Shown here piece by piece: positions 24,176-49,670 of a DNA stretch of 64,000 nt. The notes under the pieces are model-generated. The model made no database searches, was not told where the DNA came from, and saw nothing but the letters and a program-made list of their open reading frames with translations. Position 1 is the first letter of the stretch. Every line of letters starts with the position of its first letter. The position numbers and the translations under genes are program-made. Origin of the DNA: Pelecanus crispus (taxonomy: Eukaryota; Chordata; Aves; Pelecaniformes; Pelecanidae); contig NC_134676.1 in NCBI RefSeq assembly GCF_030463565.1, positions 2,900,001 through 2,964,000 of the forward strand, in the 5' to 3' direction.

Positions 24176-25544
24176 AAGGAGCTCCTGCATCAAGTTGCGT
24201 GGGTCTCCCGTCGCCTTCCCTCCCGCTCTGCCGGAGGTTTGCACCCCAGGCCCAGTGCAGAGCGCTTTCATGTTTCCTGCTGCAGTCACCCTGTCCCCTC
24301 TTCGCCAATGGCCGCCTTCTCTTCTCCTCTTTCGACTCGGGTTTTGCTGTTGGAAGGAGCCCTGCTGCCATCTCCTCAGGCTGGGCGTTGCAGGGTGCTT
24401 GAACGCTTCGGCGGTGTTCACGCAGATTTATTCGTGCTCCCTGTCGAAGCACACATCCCCGTTTCTCACCAACGGGGACCTGCGGGAGGGAGCTGTTCCC
24501 CTCCGAAAGGAGCTTTGAGGCAAAGCGGAGCGCCTGGCGCTTCCCTGGCATGAAGGCGGGCGACAACCATTAATAGGAAAAGGCATTTTAACGCGGGCTG
24601 CCTGCGAAGATTATCTTTATAAATATTGCTCATAGTGCTGCCGGAGGCTGTTCCTGCGGCCAGGCGGTGGGTCGGGCTCTGCTCCCCATGAGGGTGTTGC
24701 AGGAGACCCTTGTTGGGCTTCCATGGCGTGGTAGATGCAAGACGGTGCTGCTAAGGGGTTTTTTTCCTCAAAAAATCTATTTCTGATTATTATTTGGGTG
24801 TGGGGGTGTAAAAAAAAAAACAGCTGCTCCTTGTTGGCAGTACACACAAATGCGCTGCCTTGATGTCCTCCTGCTTGGCCAAGGATTTGGAGGTGGCGAC
24901 GTTGGTGGGGGATGCGTCCCCATCAGCTGCTCAGACATCGCCGGGGCGTACGGAGGCGGTGGAGCCTGCAGCCCCACGGCAAGACTGTCTGTTCGCTTCC
25001 TTCAGGAGCACGGAGAGCAGAATATTGCTTTTTAACTGCCTTTTTTACTAGTAAGCCTTGGGAAGAGATCAAAGAGCATTTAAATTTACTTCACTCGGGT
25101 CTTGGGGCGGTTTTAGCGTTGCAGCAAGAGGCCTCAGCCGTAAAACCTCAAGCAGGGGGAGATGTAACCTCCTTATTTCTAGACGTACATCAACCACCCG
25201 AAATCCCAACCCCTCCAACATGTTTTATTGAGTAGAGCAAGTAGCGCTGCGGTTACTTCGGCGTTGCATAAGACAGGCACGGGCTTATTAAAAAAAAAAA
25301 AAAAACACACCAACCACCCTCCAGTTCTCAATTCGTTGTAGTGAATTTATTTTTCCATGCTCAGGAGCACTTGTGATGGTGAGTAACTCGCCTGGAATTT
25401 TAACTTTTGGCCATGGAAAGGGAAGCACTCGCCATCGGGCATCGGCATGAGCCGCTCTGCCCTGCTCCTGCTTAGGAACAAATAATTTTAATTTTTTTTT
25501 TTTTTTTTTAATTTCAAGGTGAAGTTTTAAGGAAACATTCAGCT

Positions 25545-25547
<3 letters not shown>

Positions 25548-25575
<28 letters not shown>
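25548..25575 (+). repeat. Poly(T) tract, 28 T
   Basis: An uninterrupted run of 28 T followed by a C/T-rich stretch. On the - strand it would be an A tail, but no element body is recognised beside it. Confidence 0.85.
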
Positions 25576-26454
25576 CCCCTCCTTTCAGCCCCCTGAAGCT
25601 TTCCTGGCCAGGCTCTGTGCCGGCCCGGGAGCCCCTGCAGCGGCTCTCCCCAGGCTGGGCTGGCATCAGCCAAAAGCCCGGCAGGTCCCTCAGCTGGCAC
25701 CGTGCAACAGCACCGAAAAAGCTCCGAAATCCCAGTCCCTGCCCTGGGAAACCTCCTCTGGCTCCTTCTTGGGAGCAAAGTGGGGGAAAAAAGGATGGGA
25801 AAGCTCTCCCAGGTGCCGGGGAAGGACCTCGGGGTTGTTTTCCGCTGCGTGTGGCAGATCTTGCTCGCTGGCCGGCGTGGGAAGCGGGGCAGGCGAGCCT
25901 GGAGCGTCCCCGTGCGCAGCGTCTCCCGTTGCGTCCCGAAAATCGGCCAGGGGTAGGGGGTTCCTGCTCAGCTCTCCACAGGGTTCAGATTTGCTCCCAG
26001 GGACAGTAGGTACAGCTTAGGAGCTGGCAACAAAAGGCTTTAGTGCTTAAAAAAAAAAAAAAAAAAACCACAAAACACCAAAAAACCCCAGTGCTTCCGT
26101 GCTGTTCTTTCATTGCTGCGAGAGTCGGTGCTGGCGCGCTGGGGCGGGGGGCTGTGCTCAGCAATCCTCTCCTCCTTGGCACCAAAGCTCCCCTCTCCAT
26201 GGCTGGTGAGGATGCTTGCGCCGTCCGCAGCTCCAGCAGAAGGCAAAGGGCACTGCTTCCCTTGGGGTGAGGCCGCCAACGGGTCAAGACTCAGCAGCCG
26301 AGCTTGGTTTTGGGGTTGGAATGGTTTTTTGGGGAAAAATGGGCACCTCCGAATCCCCATCCTGCAGCGTTTCTGCCCACCAGCTCCCCGGAGCTGCCAG
26401 GACAACCTTACCAGTGCCGCAGAGCTCCACTCCTGAAAGAAGCATAACTGGTAT

Positions 26455-26519
26455 AAAAAAAAAAAAAAAAAAAAAAGAGGTGTTTTTTGTTTGGGGTTTT
26501 TTTTTTTTTTTTTTTTTTT
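26455..26519. repeat. A22 / T23 inverted homopolymer pair
   Basis: An A22 run at 26455-26476 is followed after 20 bases by a T23 run at 26497-26519, so the two arms could pair over their whole length. A second T-rich run follows near 26531-26541. Confidence 0.8.
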
Positions 26520-27062
26520 GTGGTGTGTTGGTTTTTTTTTTCCAAAATATCATTGGCCCATTTTTTTTTTTTCCAAAGTTGCAGTGCCTTTCCAGGAACT
26601 GCTTGGCTAAAGTTTAAAATAAATAAATGCAAAAGGAGCTGAAGGAGCCTGGGCGGGGGGGGGGGAGGGTGGTACAGGTTGTTGCAAAGAAAACAAACGG
26701 GGTTTGGGCAGACGAGCTGCGCCAAGGGGCTGTCGGCAATGCCACACGCGGAGGCCGGCAGGCGACGGCTCCGTGGCGTGAAATCCAGCATGGGAGTGCT
26801 AGGGACGGGGAGGAGGAGGAGGAGGGATGCGAAGCTGCAAAGGGAAAAGCTAAGCTGCGCTCTCTGCCCGCAATGCTTTGGGGAGGAGCGACGTGCGGGT
26901 GGAGGCTGGGGCCGTGGTTCGGTGCAGCCGGGCAGGTCGGGCTGCCTGAAGTCAGGGAAAGCATGGAATTGGGTCAGCAACCAACTGTGAGTCCATAATT
27001 CAAGGGAAAAAATATATCTGGATCAAGGTGATCATGGCAGCTGCATGGGAGCACACAGGGAG

Positions 27063-27487
27063 GATCATAGAATGGTTTAGGTTGGAAAAGACCTTTAAGA
27101 TCATCCAGTCCAACCACTAACCTACACTACCAAGAAGTCCACCACTAAACCAATCAAGGGGGAGAGTAAGAAATCCATGTTTCCTGGCTTGGTGGCTGGA
27201 TTATTTTTTAATGAAAGTAAAAACTAGGAATCATTAAGCTTGGAAAGGGCCTCTAAGATCATCAGTGCAACCATCAACCCAACACCCCCATGCCCACTAA
27301 ACCATGTCCCAAAGTGCCACCTCTGCCCGTTTTTTGAACCCCTCCAGGGATGGGGACTCCCCCACCTCTCTGGGCAGCCTGTTCCAATGCTTGACCACCC
27401 TTTCCGTGAAGAAATTTTTCCTAATATCCAATCTAAACCTCCCCTGACGCAGCCTGAGCCCATTTCCTCTCCTCCTATCGCTGGTTC
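27063..27487 (-). mobile_element. CR1 LINE 3' end with two tails (copy C)
   Basis: Read on the + strand: TCATAGAATGGTTTAGGTTGG and a tail to about 27165, then a linker with CATGTTTCCTGGCTTGGTGG to about 27225. A second tail-like segment and the usual CR1 3' body follow (CCTCTCTGGGCAGCCTGTTCC, TTTTTCCTAATATCCAATCT, GAGCCCATTTCCTCTCCTCC). The tail-linker-tail order equals that of copies A and B in reverse complement. Unlike A and B, the body continues upstream as normal CR1. Confidence 0.88.
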
Positions 27488-27639
27488 CTTGGGGTGTCCC
27501 CACCCACAGCCGCTGTCCTTGGCCACGTCCCTGGCTCCCGAGGGAGCAGCCTCCTCCCCCAGCGCTGGGGTGCCGGCCCTGGCACCCAAACCCATCACCC
27601 AAACCTGTCACCCTCGGGCCTGCGGTGCCGCTTGCCTGC

Positions 27640-28525
27640 CCTGAGCCGTGGTGCTCAACGCCGCTTTGTCTGTGTTGACGGCGCGAGCGAGCTTCACCCC
27701 GACTCCTCAAATCAACGAAACCACCCCAAATTGTCACACCTGGGGGGGTCCCCGTCCCCTTCTAACATCCTGTGGCCGTGGAGAACGTGACCCAAAGGGG
27801 ACGCGGCCCTCGCCGGCTGGGGGATGTCCCCGCTCCCGAAGCCACCGGCTCCCCACGCCGCCGTCCCCGAGGGGCTGCTGCGGCCCTGGGTGGGCTTGGG
27901 CCCCTTTGCCCGCGCCCGTGGCTGCTCCCCGCCGTGGCAGATGGAGCACTAAGGACATCTAGTGGCACCCACCCCGGAGGCCCCGAGGCGCCCGGCACCG
28001 CACAGCAGCCCCCCAAAACCCCGCCGGGGTACGGCCACGGCCCCGCAGCGGCGCCCCGGCTCCCCAGGACGGCGGCCTTGTGTCCCTCGGGCCACCCCAG
28101 CGCTCCCGGGGGGATGCGAACGACACCGCTGGGTGGGCAGGGGTCTGGCGCGGGGCCGGGGCCGTCCCCAGCCCCTCGGGCAGCGCGGAGGCCCCTCTTG
28201 ACCCAGACGTGGGTGGGGACGGTGCCACGGCCATCGCTGCCGGCTGGGGATGGCTTCGGTGGCGCCTGCCCCCAGCCCTTCCATGCCGGGGGACCCCAGG
28301 GCCCGCCCGCCCCACGGCCCTTAAAGGCTTCCCGGGGCACAGACGCGTGGCCCCATCGCCGCTCGCCCTTCCGCAGGAGCAGCGCGCCCGCAGCGCCCGC
28401 GCTGCCGCCGAACCCCCGACCCAAACCCCAAACCCAAAGGGTTTTGCAGGATCCCAAGTGCCAGGCTGCCACCGTCCTGCCCAAACGCGGGGCGGGATTC
28501 CCACCTCCAGCAGCTGGGTGAGCAC
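27640..28525. other. GC/CpG-rich block between convergent genes
   Basis: About 900 bp of very GC-rich sequence is open in four or more frames on both strands, with no recognisable domain in any. Proline, glycine, arginine and alanine dominate every translation, the usual look of GC-rich noncoding DNA. It is followed by a pyrimidine tract near 28539-28574. It could be an orphan CpG island. Confidence 0.45.
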
Positions 28526-29573
28526 AAAGCCGGGTGTGCTTTCTTTTTTTTTTCTTTTATTTTTTCTTTTTTTTGGCTGTGGGCACACAGCTGGCAACGG
28601 GGCCGGGGCTCAGCTGGGAAAACCAGGCCGGTTATCCCCAGTGCTGCATCCCCCAGCGCTGTACGGCAGCTCCCCTACCCTGTACGCACGCGTGCCGTCC
28701 GCGGGGGGCGGAAAAAATAGGTGTTTCTACAATATCTGTACGTGCAGGCTAAGGAAAGATGAAAAAATATGCTCCAGACTCGTGCTCTTTTTGCCAAGAA
28801 GGGGAAGCCCACGCTTCACCCGCAGGATGACGAGTCAGGAGGAGCCGGCGCTCAGACGAAGGCTTTTTTGGGCGTGCTTTAGCTTCGTGGCAGGGATTTA
28901 TCCCCAGCCGGCAGCCGCGCGGTCGCGTCGGGGGCGTTAAACGTGCGGCATCGTGTGCCAGCTCAGCGTTATGGGGAATATCGGCGTGCGATCCCACGGT
29001 TTTACGTCGGCCACGACCAGGCCGCCGTTCTAAAAGAGTTCAGAGTGCCGAGAGGGAGAGCCTGGAGAGCTTCCTGGAGAGGTAAGGAGCTAAAACTGGT
29101 TTTAGGTGGCAACTGATGAGCTTACGGAGGGACTGTGCAACTCAACAGGAGAGTCTTGGCGACGGGGGATTAATCTGCAGGGGGACCGCGAGTATTTGAT
29201 GTCTCCGTACGTCCAGGAAGCTGTTTTGGGGGGGAAGCATCACCGCCTGCGCTACAGTTGTTGGTCTGGCACCTCCAGGCACGGCACTGGCTCGCCGTCG
29301 GAGCCCTCCACAGCCACCCGCGAAGCCCCGGCTGCAGAGCGGGCGCGCGCCGAGGCCGCTCCCACGTACCCGTTCCTGCTCAGAGTTCAACAGGCCGCCA
29401 GGTCTGCGATTAAAATCGAAGGAGTTTTCTCATGCTCCAAAATTATTGGGGTTCAGAGGGTTGTTTTGCTTTTTTCCCTCTCTCTACCCACGGGATGCGG
29501 TTGCTTACCGAGATCAGCGGCGACCCAGAGCATCGCAAATGCATCGCTTCCCTCCCGCTTTATTCCCAGATAG
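28526..29573. other. Intergenic, nothing recognised
   Basis: Mixed-composition sequence after the T-rich tract. No open frame resembles a known protein and no repeat family was recognised. Confidence 0.45.
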
Positions 29574-29995
29574 AATCATAGAACCATAGAATCGTTTAGG
29601 TTGGAAAAGACCTTTAAGATCATCCAGTCCAACCATTAACCTACCATTACCGAGTCCACCACTAAACCAATCAAGGGTAGACCAGACTGAACCATGTCCC
29701 CAAGTGCCACCTCTGCCCATTTTTTGAACACTTCCAGGGATGGGGACTCCCCCACCTCTCTGGGCAGCCTGTTCCAATGCTTGACCACCCTTTCCGTAAA
29801 GAAATTTTTCCTAATATCCAACCTAAACCTCCCCTGGCGCAGCTTGAGCCCATTTCCTCTCGTCCTATCGCTAACCACATGGCAGAAGAGCCCAACACCC
29901 ACCTCACTACAACCTCCTTTCAGCTAGTTGTAGAGGGCGATGAGGTCTCCCCTCAGCCTCCTCTTCTCCAGGCTAAACAATCCCAGTTCCCATGG
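29574..29995 (-). mobile_element. CR1 LINE 3' end, single tail (copy D)
   Basis: Read on the + strand it begins AGAATCATAGAACCATAGAATCG and continues through CCTTTAAGATCATCCAGTCC, CCTCTCTGGGCAGCCTGTTCC and TTTTTCCTAATATCCAACCT to CTCTTCTCCAGGCTAAACAA. This is the ordinary CR1 3' end without the linker and extra tail seen in copies A-C. It serves as the reference for the double-tail structure. Confidence 0.9.
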
Positions 29996-30540
29996 CTTGT
30001 GGCGGTTGAGTGTTTTATTCATTTATCGGGAACAGTTTTGCAGCCTGGCAACTGCAGGAGTGGACGGAGTAGAGCTCCCGTGCACCTTTTAACACGGGAT
30101 GGCAATCGCTCACCCGCGTGTACGGCTGTGGAGACCCGGTACTTGCTCTGGTCTCCGCTCCTTGCTCTGAGACGACGTTAATTCTCTCTCACAACACACA
30201 ACACATACACAGGGCTTGGCTGAAAGTTTTAAGGAAATAATTTCCATTAATACGAGCACTCCCCAAACTGTTGGGCCACTCCAGCGTAAGACGGACTGGC
30301 ACCCGCGTGCCTTCAGGCGCAGACTCTGCCACGCCGGATGCCGTGCACGGATTTGGGTTTGATGCCGGTTGCACCCAAGCATCTGACGCATGAGACCCCG
30401 AGAAGAGGACCCTCCGAAATCGCCGCCCTGCCCCGCAGAGCTCTCCTCGCCACAACACAGTTCCAGACTGCAGCGAGCAGGTCCGACGGCCCGCCAGACC
30501 CAGGGGAAAAGCTTTCCGCTGAATGAAATAAAGAAGCCAA
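29996..30540. other. Intergenic before the distal SMAD4 end
   Basis: No gene recognised. A + strand AATAAA occurs at 30527-30532, 29 bases short of the presumed - strand SMAD4 distal signal. Confidence 0.45.
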
Positions 30541-30544
30541 AGAC

Positions 30545-33500
30545 TTGAATCTTTACCTTTTTTAATCAAAAACATACTCTGTTACAGAATTTCAGGAAAG
30601 TTAACTACAGTATATTATCCACAAACTAGGTCTAATGAAAAACATACAGTAAGCTACAAAGGAACTACTGGGAATTCTGTTGACCGCTCATCAAAAGGCA
30701 ATGGCTAAAAGAAGAAACGCTTAACTAGGCTTTCATGCTCAAAAAACCCTCTCACGGTGAGTTTTGGGTTACGGGTACTTCGCAGCTCTCAATCCAGCCG
30801 AATCACAACTTAGTAGTGCTACCAAACGTCACCAAAAAGACACAGAAAAAGGTACTGGAGCAAGAAAGCACTAGGTGATTTTTGGTGAGCTTGAAAGAAT
30901 TAAGTCCTGTCAATTTAGGAGCGATGCATCGCTCACAAGGCACAACAGCAGCCAGCAGTGCCAAAAAACCTCTGGAGATTTTGTCGAGGGCAGTTCTACT
31001 TTCCAGCAGGTCTCACCGAGCGAAACCTTCACGGCGCTAAAAAGTCAAGTGCATTCTTGGGGACCTCAGCAGCATCGTACGCGGCAGCTGTGGCTCGGCA
31101 CGGTTGCGCCTCCCGGCTCATTTTCGGAAACACGCCATCAAGAAGAGCGTTTTGGAGGGGGCAGACACAACGATTCAGCACCCAGCTCCTACGCGCCTGG
31201 TGAAGTGCTTGCCATCGGTTTCGTTTCCCTGGCCGGGACCAAAGCGCCGGCTAGCCGCAGCGGGGGTAGAGGCGAGGAGCTTCAGTGCTCGGGGCCAACG
31301 CCAATGCCTACAACAGCAACTCGCAGATCTCAATCCCAAGAACAGTGCCGTGGTCCTCAACGACCTGTTAGCAGTCATGGAAACGCTCCTGCTAGCAGCA
31401 GGACCAGGCAAGACCATCGCTTTTAAGTCTTACTTTAAAAAAAAAGAAAACCAAAAGAAAGTAACCTCTCAAAAATTGTGTCCTTCACAATACCTGGCAA
31501 CTAAGCACCTTATAATTTTATAGAGCAGATGTTAAGTAGCACGGGGCCTGACCGGAGAAGGGCAGGGAGGGAAAAGAGGATTTCTTAAACGAAGTCTGAA
31601 TCCCACTTAGAGGCAGACCCATCTGGCCATCTTGAACTGGTTGCGTTACAGAAGCGACCAGCGATCCCAGTCACTCCGCGTAGCAGAGTACAAAACGCGA
31701 GTCAAGGAGACAGTCCTTTCTAAAACGCTTACTCTTCGGCGAAGAGATTAAAGATGTCTCGATAAAGACCACCATCAAGACGTAAACAACATTTGAAGGG
31801 TTCAGAGGCAGAAGCCCCCCCCTATATACACTGGCATAGGAATTTTTTTTTTTTTAATGGTTCCTGGTAAAAGCACTGAGGCAGTCGTTCCTGAGCTACG
31901 CAGAGAGGACGCTGTCGTCTTTTAGAAGTGTCACAAGAAGTAAGATGGTCTTAAAGGTAAGGCACAGGAGTTGGACACGGGTTCAATGACTACTGCTGCT
32001 ACAGAGCTGTTTCGCGACTGGGGGAGACAGTCGTCGTCTCCGTATTTTAGGTCCCTCTCCATAGAGCAGCCAGAGTACTTCCCAGCTTTTCAGTACGCTA
32101 GAGCCGTCAATGAAGCGATTTATCCCGCAGCCGGGGGTAAGTCCGGGTCCCTAAGCACATCGTTCTCATCAAGCCCAGAAAAGTGATGCAAGGAACAACC
32201 GTTTCTCAGCGGTTACGGCTCCTTCCAAGGGATTCCTGTTTAGAATTCAGTATTTTTAAACCGTTCCAGCGAAAATGTTTCTTCTCCTATTTCTCTACCG
32301 TGTTAACTTTAAACACCTTCGCTTTCAAAACTAACAATAACACGGCTAAAGCCGTCAAAACCTTCCGGTGCTAATCCCAGCTCTCCAGTACATGAAGTGA
32401 AATTACAAAGTACTTCAGCACAATGCTTTTTTTTTTTTTTTTTTTTGAGGAGCGCGTAACCGAGGGTGAGAAACACAGGGGTAATGACTTCATCGAAAGA
32501 ACTAAGCAGAGCAGACATGGGAACAGGATCGCGAGCAAGAGATTGCTAGCTGAAAAAATACTTGTTAAATTCACCGAATTTGAGACATTCAGAGCTGAAG
32601 AGGAGATGCGATGCTGGCGTTCTTGACATCCCTGCCTACAGTGCGTATGGGGATCATCACGGCTGTCAAGTAGCTGCAGTTCTTTTTTGAATCTCAGAAA
32701 AAGACATAAATGCAAGACTGTCAAAGATTCAATGTGCTGCTGCTGAAGGGTTTCCAATCCATTATGCGCTGCCTTTTATGCCTTGTCATAAGAAATAAAA
32801 GTACAAAAATAAAGTTAAAGGCATATTAAAACCTCTCATTTTGCCCTTTAACAGTTACAATCGCATCTTATCGGTAAGTGCCTGGTGGGCAAGACGAATG
32901 CCATGTCAGTATTTTCGCTGCCGCACACAATGTTCAGATTTCTCCCGATGCAGAGCCTGTGATTTCTTGGTTCTGATAAACTCATCTGACCTTATTTTGT
33001 TGTTCCATTCTGAACGTTTTTGGCCATCTAAATACTACCCTGTAGGTACCACTCGCTGTAGGTAGACTTAAGGAGACTCGCAAAACATGTGCAAAAAACC
33101 CCAGTCTTAACAGCTGAATTCTTTCAGGCTGTAGTACAGGCAGGAACACCAACAGGCAGAAGCAATCTTTCATTATTTTATCAAAGTTTGGCACAATCAA
33201 AATGTAAGCAACTGGCACGGAGGGTTTACTGTGAAGATAGATAAGCACCTTGCAAAACCGCAAAGGTAAACAGGGAGTAAGCTCACGGACTCCCCATCAA
33301 CTGAACAGTCTGTTATAAGCAATTCATCACTCGGAAGGCTAGGCGCTTCCCAAAAGCCGGGGCACCTCGAATCCAGCGGGAAGAGCAGGGCAGACAATTC
33401 AAAAGGGAGGCTGGCAAGAAGAACGCGTAGTCAGGCTTATCATTTCTTCCCCCAAATCAAGTTTTCTGTTGTGGATGAAGCATAACCAAGCTGCTGGTTA

Positions 33501-34374
33501 ATAAGCTTCTCTGAGGGGGTACTCAGAATCCTCTGTTGAAAGTGTTCCTCAAGAATGCGAAGCAGCGTGCTTTTTGGACAAACTAGATCATTAGGAAAGG
33601 AAATGAAAAAAGTTTTAAGCTAAAGGCCTTGAGAAAAGCAAACGCTGTTTTTCCAAACATCAAGAAGTTGCCACGTAAGAGGGAAAAAAAAGAAAAGTGA
33701 TCTCATTAGAAGTTTGTCTGAAGAAGGCAACGCTGTTAAGGAAAATACAGAGAAAACTCATCCATTTCTGGCCATCACTCCGACATCACCTGTCTTCTGT
33801 GCTTCCACGCCTGGGACAGAAACAGCGACTGCCGACTTCTTGCTTAAGAACTTCAGTGTATGGGGGAAGCAATACCTACACGCTGTGTGCCATAGCCCTC
33901 TACAGATTCCTGAAACTATGCAAGAAACTTGGCAAAAAGCGTCTGAATAATCTCTTCCAAGACTTCTACTTATGTTAACCACTACAACTGTGCTGCCAGG
34001 TCAGCTCAGTACAGCACGGCAGGCAGATCGAGCTGGCAGCGCTCGAGGGACTCGAGTCACAGCCGACGCACTTCTAAGCCTGTTAACTAAGCTCCAACTC
34101 CCCACACACAGGCTGAAAAAGAAGGAATTCCTGCTCCCTCTTCAACACCCCATCCAAACAGACAAAAGAGATATCCTCAGGACACGCTTTTATTTGAGAA
34201 GCGGTGAAAGTAAGAAGAATTGGACTTGCTTCCTGGCAAGTTCAAACCAACAAAAATTCCTACCACTATTGGCTGCTGCTGCTGGTCTTGCAAAGGAAAG
34301 CAATCCATCGCTCAAGATCAATGGTTTCAAGGTGCAGAATTACGTAATAGAAGCAAACTAAATTTATGAAAATC
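30545..34374 (-). other. SMAD4: Possible extended SMAD4 3' UTR
   Basis: This stretch lies downstream of the conserved proximal poly(A) signal. It has no coding frame that I recognise. An ATTAAA variant signal on the - strand at 30561-30566 could end a long mRNA of about 5 kb 3' UTR. Human SMAD4 also has a very long 3' UTR form. A Pumilio-type site (UGUAUAUA on the - strand) lies at 31823-31830. Another AATAAA on the - strand is at 34188-34193. Transcript data would be needed to fix the end. Confidence 0.4.
30561..30566 (-). promoter_or_regulatory. SMAD4: Candidate distal poly(A) signal ATTAAA, SMAD4
   Basis: ATTAAA, the commonest variant hexamer, in TTTGATTAAAAAAGG on the - strand. Its use is inferred only. 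Confidence 0.4.
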
Positions 34375-35524
34375 GGGGTTTTCATAATTTTTTTTATTAT
34401 TCTATTAACTAGAGAGAAAGCATACATATTGTGTCTGTCATACAATTAATACATTTGCATTTTTTTTCTACTATAAATTCTCTATACAAAGTCATTGCCA
34501 ATTGATACGGTCATTGATGGCATAGGGCTTAAAATAACCAAGAGGTATAAAAACAAGTTTGCCATCTTGCCCTGAGTGGAAATGGTGAACAGATACAAAA
34601 ACTGGATCCTAAATACTGATGTAATATTATACATGATTTAATGGTATATGCAAGTAAAAAGAGTCATGCAACTTTTTAAAATACCTGCCAAGTTTCACTT
34701 GAGTAAAATCAGAGAAGTCAGTAGTAGTTATGAAAATATGTTCCTGCCATTAGGTACTCCTTATGCAATTTCAGTGGCAACTTTGCAGACCGGGTATTTC
34801 ATGTTATATTTAAATTGAGTGCCAGCACTGAACGTATCCATTTCCTTTAGTGTTTTAAAACTCACGTGTCTATATAAATAAAAATCTAAGATATCTTTTT
34901 TTAAAAACTAGTGAAGGAAAAGCCACGTTTCTTTTCCTCGCTATTTTTAATCGATGCCAACGATTTAATCGATGCTTCACTTTTTGGCAGCTTCTACGTT
35001 TTAATCTGGAAAAATCATAACAAGATAGTCAACAAAATAAAGAAGTCTTCTGTTAACTATTGTTCCCTAAAAAGAACACCACAAATCAGTTGGAATTTTA
35101 AAGTTGCTATAAGGTAAATGTTTATAACTATTAGAAGGAATTTTCAGATATAAATATATATATAATATATATTCTGCATACAAAAGGCTCCTGTGAGGCT
35201 TATCACCAAGATGCCATAATAGAGAAGGGAAGTTTCAAAGGGAACAAACCCAATACTGTAAAGTCTCTATAAGGCGTTTACCTTTCACTTTAAGCCCTGA
35301 GCCATGTATTATGACAATTAAGTTCTGAAAATAACTGAAATCCAAATTCTGCATGTTCAGTTTCTTTCTGCTAAGAGCAAGGCGGCAAACACATTTTTAA
35401 AACCTGGTTTTAGAAGATTAAGCAAAACAAAAGTAAAATATATCTTCAGGTTATAAACAGAATTGTATTTTACAATCCACCATCCTCACAATATAATGGC
35501 CCACAGCAGTGCAGCAGAGGGATC
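34375..35524 (-). other. SMAD4: SMAD4 3' UTR (proximal form)
   Basis: Starts right after the SMAD4 stop and ends near the AATAAA at 34393-34398. The last 150 bases closely match what I recall of the mammalian SMAD4 3' UTR around its proximal poly(A) site. They include, on the - strand, TGACTTTGTATAGAGAATTT and ACACAATATGTATGC. Such conservation in noncoding sequence supports a real, used 3' end. Confidence 0.8.
34393..34398 (-). promoter_or_regulatory. SMAD4: Poly(A) signal AATAAA, SMAD4 proximal
   Basis: AATAAA on the - strand in the context AGAATAATAAAAAA, at the place where the remembered mammalian UTR has GCATAAATAAAAC. Confidence 0.75.

Positions 35525-49670
<14,146 letters not shown>

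Larger units (their letters stand above)
24176..27062. other. Intergenic, no gene recognised
   Basis: GC-rich sequence with several long homopolymers: T28 at 25548-25575, A19 at 26049-26067, A22 at 26455-26476 and T23 at 26497-26519. Many overlapping open frames exist, but none shows a known domain or a plausible splice-bounded exon. Confidence 0.5.

Noticed and set aside
27772-28940. Several 240-290 codon frames on both strands between the genes
   Set aside because: Overlapping frames on both strands of one GC-rich block, all with compositional bias only.
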